Assembly: GCA_035492655.1 (NCBI GenBank) | Contig: DATJJB010000852.1 | Coordinates: 1 to 6,764 of the forward strand | Direction of reading: 5' to 3' | DNA from: Kutzneria sp035492655 | GTDB lineage: Bacteria > Actinomycetota > Actinomycetes > Mycobacteriales > Pseudonocardiaceae | DNA: 6,764 bases | In this document: piece by piece, positions 1-4,730 of the stretch | Position numbering within the stretch: position 1 is the first letter of the stretch | Layout: every line of letters begins with the position of its first letter | Notes under the pieces: model-generated | Databases searched by the model: none | Told to the model about the DNA's origin: nothing | Seen by the model: only the letters and a program-made list of their open reading frames with translations | Made by a program: the position numbers and the translations under genes

Positions 1-1041
1 GCCGAACGCCTCGGTGGTCGTGCCGGCCGGGGCGACCAGCTCGATCGCCGCCGAGTGGGCGGTCGACTGCGGCGTGATCAGGATGCCCACCGCCAGCAGG
101 GCCAGGGCCAGGCCGAACATCGTGGACGGCAGCACCAGCAGAAGCAACAGCAGCGCGAAGCCGGCCAGCAGCACCGGCAGCCGCAGGTGCATGGCCCGCG
201 GCCACGGCCGCACACCGTAGAGCACACCGAAGACCACCGAGCTGACCGACCACAGGCTCAGCAGCAGGCCACCGGCCGACGGCGCGCCCGCTTCGGTGGC
301 GAACGCCGGCACCGCGACCTCGACGAAGCCGATCGTCACGCCGAAGCCGAGCGCCGCCAGGGCCACCGTGCGCATCCCGGGGCTGGCCAGCGCGCCGAGC
401 AGGCTCGCCGGTCGCAGCTCGTCCCGGTTGGGCCGCCATGAGCGGACCGTCGGCGTCAGCGCGAACGCCAGACCGCCGATGACCATGGCCAGCGTGCCGG
501 CGACCAGGCCGGTGCCGGCCCAGGGCAGCGTGGTCATCACGCCGGCCAGGCCCGGGCCCAGGATGAAGAAGACCTCCATGCTGATGGCCTCGTAGGCGTA
601 CGCCGCCTGACGCACCGGGCCGGGCGGCACCAGGCGTACCCACAGCGAACGGGAGGCCGAGCCGACCGACATCTCGGTCAGGCCGATACCGAAGGCCAGC
701 AGGACCATCAGCCACTCGGCCTGGTGGGTCTCCACCGCCCAGACCTCGCCGCCGACGAAGGCCAGCGTGAGGCCGGCGATGACGCACATCGGCCGGGTCG
801 GGCCGACCCGGTCCATGATCCGGCCCTGCACCACCGAGCCGACCGAGACACCGATCAGCGCCGCCGCCGAGGTCAGGCCGGCGACGGCGAACGAGCCGGT
901 GGCGCGCTGCACGTACAGCAGCAGGGCCAGGCCGATCATCGCGACCGGCAGCCGGGCCAGTGCGGAGGCGAGCACCGGCAGCTTCGCGCCGGGCGTGGTC
1001 AGTGCGGTGCGGTAGTCGGAGAGGGACGCGGACTGGGACAT
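1..1041 (-). CDS. MFS transporter, N-terminal 347 codons (partial, runs off left edge)
   Basis: The frame is open from the ATG at 1041-1039 to the window edge with no stop. It encodes a hydrophobic protein opening MSQSASLSDYRTALTTPG, followed by about ten or eleven membrane segments rich in Leu, Val, Ala and Gly. The loop after the second segment reads GRIMDRVGPTRPM, which fits MFS motif A (a basic, glycine-rich cytoplasmic loop between helices 2 and 3). Family members are usually about 400 residues with 12 helices, so the last 50 or so residues probably lie outside. It should be a proton-coupled exporter or importer of a small molecule in the cytoplasmic membrane; the substrate cannot be told. 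No Shine-Dalgarno sequence precedes the ATG, so a leaderless or short-leader message is possible. Internal ATG codons fall inside helix 1 and are unlikely starts. Operator-like repeats lie just upstream. MFS assignment is firm; subfamily is unknown. Confidence 0.9.
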   Translation of the reverse strand, partial: MSQSASLSDYRTALTTPGAKLPVLASALARLPVAMIGLALLLYVQRATGSFAVAGLTSAAALIGVSVGSVVQGRIMDRVGPTRPMCVIAGLTLAFVGGEVWAVETHQAEWLMVLLAFGIGLTEMSVGSASRSLWVRLVPPGPVRQAAYAYEAISMEVFFILGPGLAGVMTTLPWAGTGLVAGTLAMVIGGLAFALTPTVRSWRPNRDELRPASLLGALASPGMRTVALAALGFGVTIGFVEVAVPAFATEAGAPSAGGLLLSLWSVSSVVFGVLYGVRPWPRAMHLRLPVLLAGFALLLLLLVLPSTMFGLALALLAVGILITPQSTAHSAAIELVAPAGTTTEAFG

Positions 1042-1043
1042 GT

Positions 1044-1079
1044 GTACCAGTGTGCCAGAGACTGGTACCGCCGTACCAG
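1044..1079. promoter_or_regulatory. Operator-like repeats upstream of the MFS gene
   Basis: Three copies of one 7-bp half-site lie directly upstream of the transporter start: GTACCAG (1044-1050), its complement CTGGTAC (1062-1068) and GTACCAG again (1073-1079). The inner pair forms a perfect 18-bp palindrome, CTGGTAC-CGCC-GTACCAG. The outer pair forms an 8-bp-arm inverted repeat with a 9-nt spacer. Two-fold symmetric sites of this size next to an exporter gene are typical of TetR- or MarR-type repressors (known pattern). That such a repressor acts here is inference. A tentative minus-strand promoter, GTGACT (1097-1092) and TACGGC (1075-1070), with a 16-bp spacer, would place the palindrome over the -10 region. 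No regulator gene adjoins the site within the window. Confidence 0.6.
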
Positions 1080-1091
1080 AGTGGAGTGCTA

Positions 1092-1109
1092 AGTCACGAT
1101 GTAGTCACG
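1092..1109. repeat. Direct repeat AGTCACG with 11-bp period
   Basis: The heptamer AGTCACG occurs at 1092-1098 and again at 1103-1109, separated by ATGT, so the repeat unit advances by 11 bp, about one helical turn. On the strand of the transporter gene it reads CGTGACT-ACAT-CGTGACT and sits 51-70 bp upstream of the start codon. Heptamer direct repeats with this pitch are the usual binding form for OmpR/PhoB-type winged-helix activators, including SARP proteins of actinomycetes. A perfect 7-mer pair can also occur by chance, so the functional reading is tentative. Confidence 0.35.
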
Positions 1110-1110
1110 G

Positions 1111-1300
1111 CGTTGCGATGAGTGGGTGAACGAGCGCAACGTAAAGACCCAATTTGGAGTCCTTGAGGGTGAATCCGGTTGTCCGTGGCAGGCAGTTCCA
1201 TGTCACAGTGACCAGGCACAACCTCCTCAGGTGTCGGGTTCGGGGCCTGACACCAGAGGGGACGGGGTGCGCGGCCCGTCGGGGGATGGCCCGCGCAACA
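1111..1300. other. Structured non-coding stretch, possible small RNA or long leader
   Basis: No credible gene lies here, but hairpins follow one another. CGTTGCG (1111-1117) pairs with CGCAACG (1135-1141). GGTTGT (1177-1182) pairs with ACAACC (1218-1223) and encloses GTGGCA/TGTCAC (1185-1190 with 1201-1206). CCTC plus GGTGTCGGG (1225-1238) pairs with CCTGACACC plus GAGG (1246-1259) across one A-A mismatch. GACGGG (1261-1266) pairs with CCCGTC (1275-1280). A strong terminator hairpin follows at 1301. Read on the plus strand this is the shape of a free-standing small RNA of about 200 nt; read on the minus strand it would be a long leader of the MFS gene. I saw no convincing plus-strand promoter and do not recognise a known riboswitch core. 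Confidence 0.25.
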
Positions 1301-1350
1301 CGAAAGGCCGGTCGAGAGCGTCGGGGGCTCTGACCGGCCTTTCGTCGTTT
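1301..1350. terminator. Bidirectional-type terminator hairpin
   Basis: A perfect 13-bp inverted repeat, CGAAAGGCCGGTC (1301-1313) with GACCGGCCTTTCG (1332-1344), encloses a further 5-bp stem, AGAGC/GCTCT (1315-1319 with 1327-1331), offset by one bulged G. The plus strand continues TCGTTT, giving a U-rich tail. The minus strand ends its stem in CCTTTCG followed by TGTTG, a weaker tail. The stem is symmetrical enough to work both ways, but the plus direction looks better. In the minus direction it would be a second barrier to read-through from crp into the transporter gene. In the plus direction it has no obvious upstream gene, which is why a small RNA is considered. Confidence 0.65.
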
Positions 1351-1443
1351 CTGGGGTTCTGCCTGCTTTGTCTGGATCGGGCGATCTTCCCGCCGTCCGG
1401 AAATGTGGCCGATCGATGAGCAAAGACTGCCTGCTCGGACACC

Positions 1444-1476
1444 AAAAGGCCCCCATCCAGAAGGTGGATGGGGGCC
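1444..1476 (-). terminator. Rho-independent terminator downstream of crp
   Basis: GGCCCCCATCC (1448-1458) and GGATGGGGGCC (1466-1476) form a perfect 11-bp stem, extendable to 12 bp by an A-T pair, with a loop of five to seven bases. On the minus strand the stem is followed directly by TTTT (complement of 1444-1447). It lies about 120 bp beyond the crp stop codon on the same strand, and no other minus-strand gene lies between, so it most likely ends the crp transcript. Confidence 0.75.
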
Positions 1477-1504
1477 GGTGGTTGCTGCCACGCCGTCTCG
1501 GGGT

Positions 1505-1614
1505 CCGGGGCGGAGCCCCGGCGTGGGGGTGTGGGGGCCGGGCCCCCACAGGGCACCTAGGCGAGCGAGAGCGGCGAGCGCTCTCCGCGAGCACGCGTCA
1601 GCGCGCTCGCCTAG
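1505..1614. repeat. Cluster of GC-rich inverted repeats at the crp 3' end
   Basis: Three perfect inverted repeats lie in tandem. CCGGGGC/GCCCCGG (1505-1511 with 1515-1521) has a 3-nt loop. TGTGGGGGCC/GGCCCCCACA (1530-1539 with 1541-1550) is a 21-nt near-continuous palindrome. CTAGGCGAGCG/CGCTCGCCTAG (1557-1567 with 1604-1614) has 11-bp arms and a 36-nt loop that holds a smaller stem, GAGAGCG/CGCTCTC (1567-1573 with 1579-1585). The last repeat spans the crp stop codon, so its right arm is coding. The motif GGGTCCGGGGCGGAGCCCCGG resembles dispersed intergenic hairpins I associate with actinomycete genomes; that is recollection, not a search. The cluster may stabilise or end the crp message, or be a repeat family. 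Confidence 0.6.
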
Positions 1615-2272
1615 CCAGGCGCTCCGGGTCGAGGATCAACACACTCTTGCCCTCCAGCCGCAGCCAGCCGCGGTGCGCGAAGTCGGCCAGCGCCTTGTTC
1701 ACGGTCTCGCGGGAGGCGCCGACGTACTGGGCGATCTCCTCCTGCGTCAGGTCGTGAGTGACCCTCAGCAGGCCGGCCTCCTGGCTGCCGAACTGGCGCG
1801 CGAACTGGAGCAGCGCCTTGGCCACCCGGCCGGGCACGTCGGTGAAGATCAGGTCGGCCAGCATGTTGTTCGTCCGGCGCAGCCTACGGGCCAGCACCCG
1901 CAGCAGCTGCTCGGCGATCTCGGGCCGCTTGCTGATCCATTCCCGCAGCTCGGGCCGGCCCATCGAGAGCGCGCGGACCTCGGTCACGGTGGTCGCGGTC
2001 GACGTGCGCGGGCCCGGGTCGAAGATCGACAACTCGCCGAACATGTCGGACGGGCCCATGATGTTGAGCAGGTTCTCGCGGCCGTCCGGCGACTTGCGGC
2101 CGATCTTCACCTTGCCGCTGTGGATGATGTAGAGCCGGTCGCCGGGCTCGCCCTCCGCGAAGATCACGTGTCCCCGCGGGAAGTCGATCGGTTCCAGCGT
2201 GACGAGCAGAGCCTCTGCCGCCGACGGTTCCACACCCTGGAAGATGCCCGCGCGGGCCAGGGTCTCGTCCAC
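1598..2272 (-). CDS. crp: cAMP-responsive transcription regulator, Crp/GlxR type
   Basis: This 224-residue protein has the length of, and reads very close to, M. tuberculosis Crp (Rv3676) and corynebacterial GlxR as I recall them. It is a dimeric DNA-binding regulator that senses cAMP. Residues 10-120 form the cyclic-nucleotide domain, with the phosphate-binding cassette FGELSIFDPGPRTSTA (78-93): Gly79, Glu80, Arg89 and Thr90 are the expected ligand contacts. A dimer helix follows, roughly 115-142. The winged helix-turn-helix includes LTQEEIAQYVGASRETVNKA (175-194), with recognition-helix residues Arg188 and Glu189. The GTG start at 2272-2270 is set by an excellent Shine-Dalgarno AAGGAGGG five bases upstream. 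The gene lies 55 bp after a small membrane-protein gene on the same strand, the pairing known from mycobacteria. A hairpin terminator lies downstream. Identity is near certain; its regulon cannot be read here. Confidence 0.97.
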   Translation of the reverse strand: MDETLARAGIFQGVEPSAAEALLVTLEPIDFPRGHVIFAEGEPGDRLYIIHSGKVKIGRKSPDGRENLLNIMGPSDMFGELSIFDPGPRTSTATTVTEVRALSMGRPELREWISKRPEIAEQLLRVLARRLRRTNNMLADLIFTDVPGRVAKALLQFARQFGSQEAGLLRVTHDLTQEEIAQYVGASRETVNKALADFAHRGWLRLEGKSVLILDPERLARRAR

Positions 2273-2277
2273 CTCGT

Positions 2278-2285
2278 CCCTCCTT
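2278..2285 (-). promoter_or_regulatory. Strong ribosome binding site of crp
   Basis: On the minus strand AAGGAGGG sits five bases (ACGAG) before the GTG start of crp. It is the strongest Shine-Dalgarno match in the window and decides the start. Confidence 0.85.
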
Positions 2286-2311
2286 CGAGACGCGGCGGCC
2301 GGTGCCGCCGA

Positions 2312-2330
2312 TCACTAGCGTGTCAGTCTA
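2312..2330 (-). promoter_or_regulatory. Possible crp promoter -10 elements
   Basis: Two minus-strand hexamers resemble the actinobacterial -10 element TANNNT in the gap before crp. TAGACT (2330-2325) fits fully and includes the stop codon of the upstream gene; TAGTGA (2317-2312) fits partly. Neither has a recognisable TTGAC-like -35 at 16-18 bp. crp may have its own promoter as well as read-through from the small gene upstream, but this evidence is weak. Confidence 0.25.
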
Positions 2331-2588
2331 GGACCCGTTGCCCCTGGTCCGCCGGGGACGCAGCCTCGCGGCGCGTCCGCCCAGCCTACGCAGACGGAAC
2401 AGTTCCAGCGCCCGGCCGATGCCGTGTCCGTACAGCGCCCTGACCTCGTCCGGTCGGGCCTGCTCCAGGAATTCCTCGACCTCGTTCTCCTGCACGGCAA
2501 CGTGGCGCAGGCGAGCTTCCACGCGCTCCATGAAGAGCGCGAAGAACATGATCAGAAGTGGTACGACGAGCACCAACCAGGCAGTCAT
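2328..2588 (-). CDS. Small single-span membrane protein, Rv3675-like by position
   Basis: The 86-residue product starts MTAWLVLVVPLLIMFFALFM, a single hydrophobic helix (about 3-20) with no signal-peptidase site. An amphipathic charged segment follows (ERVEARLRHVAVQENEVEEF, 21-40), and the tail is very basic (65-82, ten arginines), suggesting an inner-membrane anchor with a cytoplasmic, perhaps nucleic-acid- or lipid-facing, tail. Its function is unknown and I do not recognise a domain. In M. tuberculosis a small membrane-protein gene, Rv3675, sits in the same place: divergent from nth and directly upstream of crp. The ATG at 2588-2586 is preferred because GAAGG lies four bases before it; an in-frame ATG at 2609 would add seven residues but lacks a ribosome site. 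The gene is probably co-transcribed with crp. Being real is well supported by context; any role in Crp signalling is speculation. Confidence 0.8.
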   Translation of the reverse strand: MTAWLVLVVPLLIMFFALFMERVEARLRHVAVQENEVEEFLEQARPDEVRALYGHGIGRALELFRLRRLGGRAARLRPRRTRGNGS

Positions 2589-2648
2589 GATGCCTTCATC
2601 CTCTCTCATGGCCGTTCGGACGCGCGCATCGGGGGTCACCCCGGCGTG

Positions 2649-2684
2649 TCGGACCTGTCGGTCGGGGTCCGTACGCTGGGTAGG
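2649..2684 (+). promoter_or_regulatory. Likely leaderless promoter of the nth operon
   Basis: TACGCT (2672-2677) matches the actinobacterial -10 consensus TANNNT and ends six bases before G2684, the first base of the nth GTG codon, so transcription probably begins at the start codon itself. No Shine-Dalgarno precedes the GTG, as expected for a leaderless message. The -35 candidate TCGGAC (2649-2654, 17-bp spacer) is poor. An inverted repeat, CGGACC (2650-2655) with GGTCCG (2666-2671), lies between the elements and could be an operator. A second short palindrome, GGGGT-C-ACCCC, lies at 2632-2642. The remaining divergent gap back to 2589 shows no clear promoter for the small gene. Confidence 0.5.
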
Positions 2685-3454
2685 TGCCAGCGACCGCCGC
2701 CGCGAACAACCTCAGCCTCGTCCGCCGGGTGCGGCGGATGACCCGCGCGTTGGCGCAGGGGTACCCAGACGCGCACTGCGAACTCGACTTCGGCACGGCG
2801 CTCGACCTCACGGTCGCCGTGATCCTGTCGGCCCAGTGCACCGACAAGCGGGTCAACGAGGTCACGCCGGCCCTGTTCCACAAATACCGGACCGCGGCCG
2901 ACTACGCCGGGGCGAACCGGGTCGAGCTGGAGGAGATGATCCGGCCGACCGGCTTCTACCGGAACAAGGCCACCTCGATCATGGGCCTCGGCGCGGCGCT
3001 GGTGGACAAGCACGGCGGCGAGGTGCCCGGCACCCTCGAGGAGCTGGTCCGGCTGCCGGGCATCGGCCGCAAGACGGCCAACGTGGTGCTCGGCGAGGCC
3101 TTCGACGTGCCCGGTATCACCGTCGACACCCACTTCGGCCGGCTGGTCCGGCGCTGGGGCTGGACCGAGGAGTCCGACCCGGTCAAGGTCGAGCACGCCA
3201 TCGGGGAGCTCGTCCCGCGCAAGGACTGGACGATGCTCTCGCACTGGACGATCTTCCACGGCCGCCGCGTCTGCCACGCCCGCAAGCCGGCCTGCGGGGC
3301 CTGCTTCCTGGCCCCGGACTGCCCCTCCTTCGGTGACGGCCCGACCGACCCGGCGATGGCGGAGAAGCTGGTCAAGGGGGACGAGGCGCCGCACCTGCTG
3401 GCCTACGCCGAGCAGGTCAGGGCCGGCAAGAAGAAGGCCGGCGCCGCGAAATGA
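2684..3454 (+). CDS. nth: Endonuclease III, DNA glycosylase/AP lyase
   Basis: The 256-residue protein is a base-excision repair enzyme that removes oxidised pyrimidines and nicks the resulting abasic site. Residues 40-60 (LDLTVAVILSAQCTDKRVN) form the typical start of the glycosylase fold. The helix-hairpin-helix LPGIGRKTANVVLG (124-137) carries the catalytic Lys130, and VDTHFGRL (147-154) carries the catalytic Asp148. The C-terminal iron-sulfur loop has cysteines 197, 204, 207 and 213 in the classic C-X6-C-X2-C-X5-C spacing for a 4Fe-4S cluster. A Lys/Ala-rich tail follows (from about 246). The start is fixed: an in-frame TAG lies directly before the GTG. The length is longer than E. coli Nth (211) but usual for actinobacteria. 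It is the first gene of a four-gene operon and its stop overlaps the next start by 4 bp (ATGA). Confidence 0.97.
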   Translation: MPATAAANNLSLVRRVRRMTRALAQGYPDAHCELDFGTALDLTVAVILSAQCTDKRVNEVTPALFHKYRTAADYAGANRVELEEMIRPTGFYRNKATSIMGLGAALVDKHGGEVPGTLEELVRLPGIGRKTANVVLGEAFDVPGITVDTHFGRLVRRWGWTEESDPVKVEHAIGELVPRKDWTMLSHWTIFHGRRVCHARKPACGACFLAPDCPSFGDGPTDPAMAEKLVKGDEAPHLLAYAEQVRAGKKKAGAAK

Positions 3455-4047
3455 GCGTTCGGTGGCGGTGGCTGCTGGTGGCGGTGGTGCTCGCGGTGGC
3501 AACCGCGATCGCCGTGTGGCCGCGCGGCCAGGCGCCCACCCACGCCGACCGGCCGACGCCCGATCTCGGCGCGCTGCGGCAGACCGCCGCCTTGCCCAGT
3601 TGTCCGAAAACGACGGGTAAGGGCCCGTTGGCCGGTCTCAAGGTCACGTGCATGTCCGACGGCTCGGAGATCACCCTTGGCGGCGGCCCGATGCTGGTCA
3701 ACTTCTGGGAGCCGTGGTGCGTGCCGTGCCGCACCGAGCTGCCGGTGCTCCAGGAATATGCGGCCCGACCTGGGGCGATCCCGGTCCTGCTCGTCGAGAT
3801 CCCGGCCAACAGCGACCAGGCCGGCGGCCTGGACCTACTCGGCTCGCTCAAGGTCAAACTGCCGGCCGTGTGGGATCCGAACGCGGTGGTGGCCAACGCA
3901 CTGGGTCGGCCGAACGTCTTCCCTGTCAACCACGTAGTTGCAGCGGACGGCACCGCCAAGAGGATTACCACGGTGCCCTTCTTCGAGTCGGCGGACCAGG
4001 TGGAACAGGTGGTACGGCAGTATGCGGACGGGAGAGTCACCGGATGA
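3451..4047 (+). CDS. TlpA/ResA-like membrane-anchored thioredoxin-fold protein
   Basis: This 198-residue protein has an N-terminal membrane anchor (WLLVAVVLAVATAIAVW, 7-23) after two arginines and no lipobox cysteine, so it should face the periplasm-like space. The thioredoxin domain runs from about 60 to 190. The active site is FWEPWCVPCRTELP (85-98) with redox cysteines 90 and 93; the cis-proline is probably Pro158. Two further cysteines (51 and 67) lie in the N-terminal extension and could form a structural disulfide. TlpA/ResA proteins reduce or rearrange exported thiols, often for cytochrome c maturation; no such partner genes are seen here. The equivalent M. tuberculosis gene is Rv3673c. 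The start overlaps the nth stop (ATGA) without a clear Shine-Dalgarno, suggesting translational coupling. Fold is certain, client unknown. Confidence 0.92.
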   Translation: MSVRWRWLLVAVVLAVATAIAVWPRGQAPTHADRPTPDLGALRQTAALPSCPKTTGKGPLAGLKVTCMSDGSEITLGGGPMLVNFWEPWCVPCRTELPVLQEYAARPGAIPVLLVEIPANSDQAGGLDLLGSLKVKLPAVWDPNAVVANALGRPNVFPVNHVVAADGTAKRITTVPFFESADQVEQVVRQYADGRVTG

Positions 4048-4730
4048 GTCCTGGCCCCCTGGTGGACCCGGCGGACGTGCCCGGCTGGCTGGCCGGCCTG
4101 GTCGCGGCCACCGCCGACCTGGACGCCTCCGCGCTGACCAGGGTCCGCCCGCCGAACGGCCTACCGACCAGGCCGGCTTCGGTGCTGATGCTGCTCGGTG
4201 ACGGCGACGACGGTCCCGACGTGCTGCTGACCCGCCGCGCCGACACCCTCAACTCCCACCCCGGCCAGGTCGCCTTCCCCGGCGGCAGCGCCGACGACAC
4301 CGATCAGGGCCCGGTCGACACCGCGCTGCGCGAGGCCGAGGAAGAGGCCGGCGTGCTGGCCGACGGCGTCCGCCCGGTCGCGCTGCTGCCCGACCTGTTC
4401 GTGCCGGTCTCCGGCTTCATGGTCACGCCCGTGCTGGCCCTCTGGGAACGGCCGTCGCCGGTCCGGGTGGTCGACCCGGCCGAGACGGCCGCGGTGGCGC
4501 GGGTGCCGATCGCGCACCTGTCCGACCCGGCCAACCGGTTCCGGGTCCGGCATCCCTCCGGATTCAGCGGACCGGCCTTCGCCGCACCGGGCATGCTGGT
4601 GTGGGGCTTCACCGCCGGCCTGCTCGACGGGCTGCTCCGGCTGGCCGGCTGGGAACGCCCGTGGAACGCGGCCGACGTGCGTGATCTGGACGAGTCGCTG
4701 CGAGCGGCGAACGCGGAGGTGCAGGCGTGA
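4044..4730 (+). CDS. NUDIX hydrolase, CoA pyrophosphatase type
   Basis: This 228-residue cytosolic enzyme carries two signatures. Residues 61-81 start LLTRRADTLNSHPGQ and end FPGG, matching the UPF0035 motif of CoA diphosphatases. The Nudix box follows: Arg96, Glu97, Glu99, Glu100, Glu101 and Gly103 in LREAEEEAGV (95-104), with Glu100 and Glu101 the expected magnesium ligands. The glycine-to-Arg spacing is one residue longer than the textbook box, as I recall for E. coli NudL, supporting cleavage of CoA or acyl-CoA to 4'-phosphopantetheine and 3',5'-ADP. Substrate remains an inference. The ATG at 4044 overlaps the previous stop (ATGA) and has GGGAGAG seven bases upstream; longer in-frame extensions would run through the thioredoxin gene and are rejected. 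It corresponds by position to Rv3672c, upstream of marP. Confidence 0.92.
   Translation: MSPGPLVDPADVPGWLAGLVAATADLDASALTRVRPPNGLPTRPASVLMLLGDGDDGPDVLLTRRADTLNSHPGQVAFPGGSADDTDQGPVDTALREAEEEAGVLADGVRPVALLPDLFVPVSGFMVTPVLALWERPSPVRVVDPAETAAVARVPIAHLSDPANRFRVRHPSGFSGPAFAAPGMLVWGFTAGLLDGLLRLAGWERPWNAADVRDLDESLRAANAEVQA

Noticed and set aside
1201..1212. GTCAC-A-GTGAC as a Crp site
   Set aside because: Crp sites are GTGA-N6-TCAC; here the half-sites are in the opposite order and separated by one base, so the site does not fit. It is more likely part of an RNA stem.
1094..1219. Possible 41-codon leader peptide on the minus strand starting at GTG 1219 behind AGGAGG
   Set aside because: The Shine-Dalgarno-like AGGAGG is only two bases from the GTG, too close to work, and the peptide has no run of a single codon type that would suggest attenuation.
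1111..1350. 6C RNA, cobalamin, TPP, FMN or c-di-AMP riboswitch
   Set aside because: I found no run of six cytosines in paired loops and none of the conserved core sequences of these classes as I know them.
1126..1757. Other open frames across 1105-1757 on both strands
   Set aside because: They cross terminator hairpins and inverted repeats, overlap crp, and encode low-complexity Arg/Pro/Gly-rich sequence.
2636..3502. Long minus-strand open frame (288 codons) and plus-strand frames of similar length over nth
   Set aside because: They lie opposite or out of frame with nth, whose catalytic residues and Fe-S cysteines are complete. The alternative products are Arg/Pro/Gly-rich and lack any fold signal, as expected of shadow frames in high-GC DNA.
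3648..4043. N-terminal extension of the NUDIX gene by 132 codons
   Set aside because: The extension runs out of frame through the thioredoxin-like gene. The ATG at 4044 has a good ribosome site and gives the usual family length.
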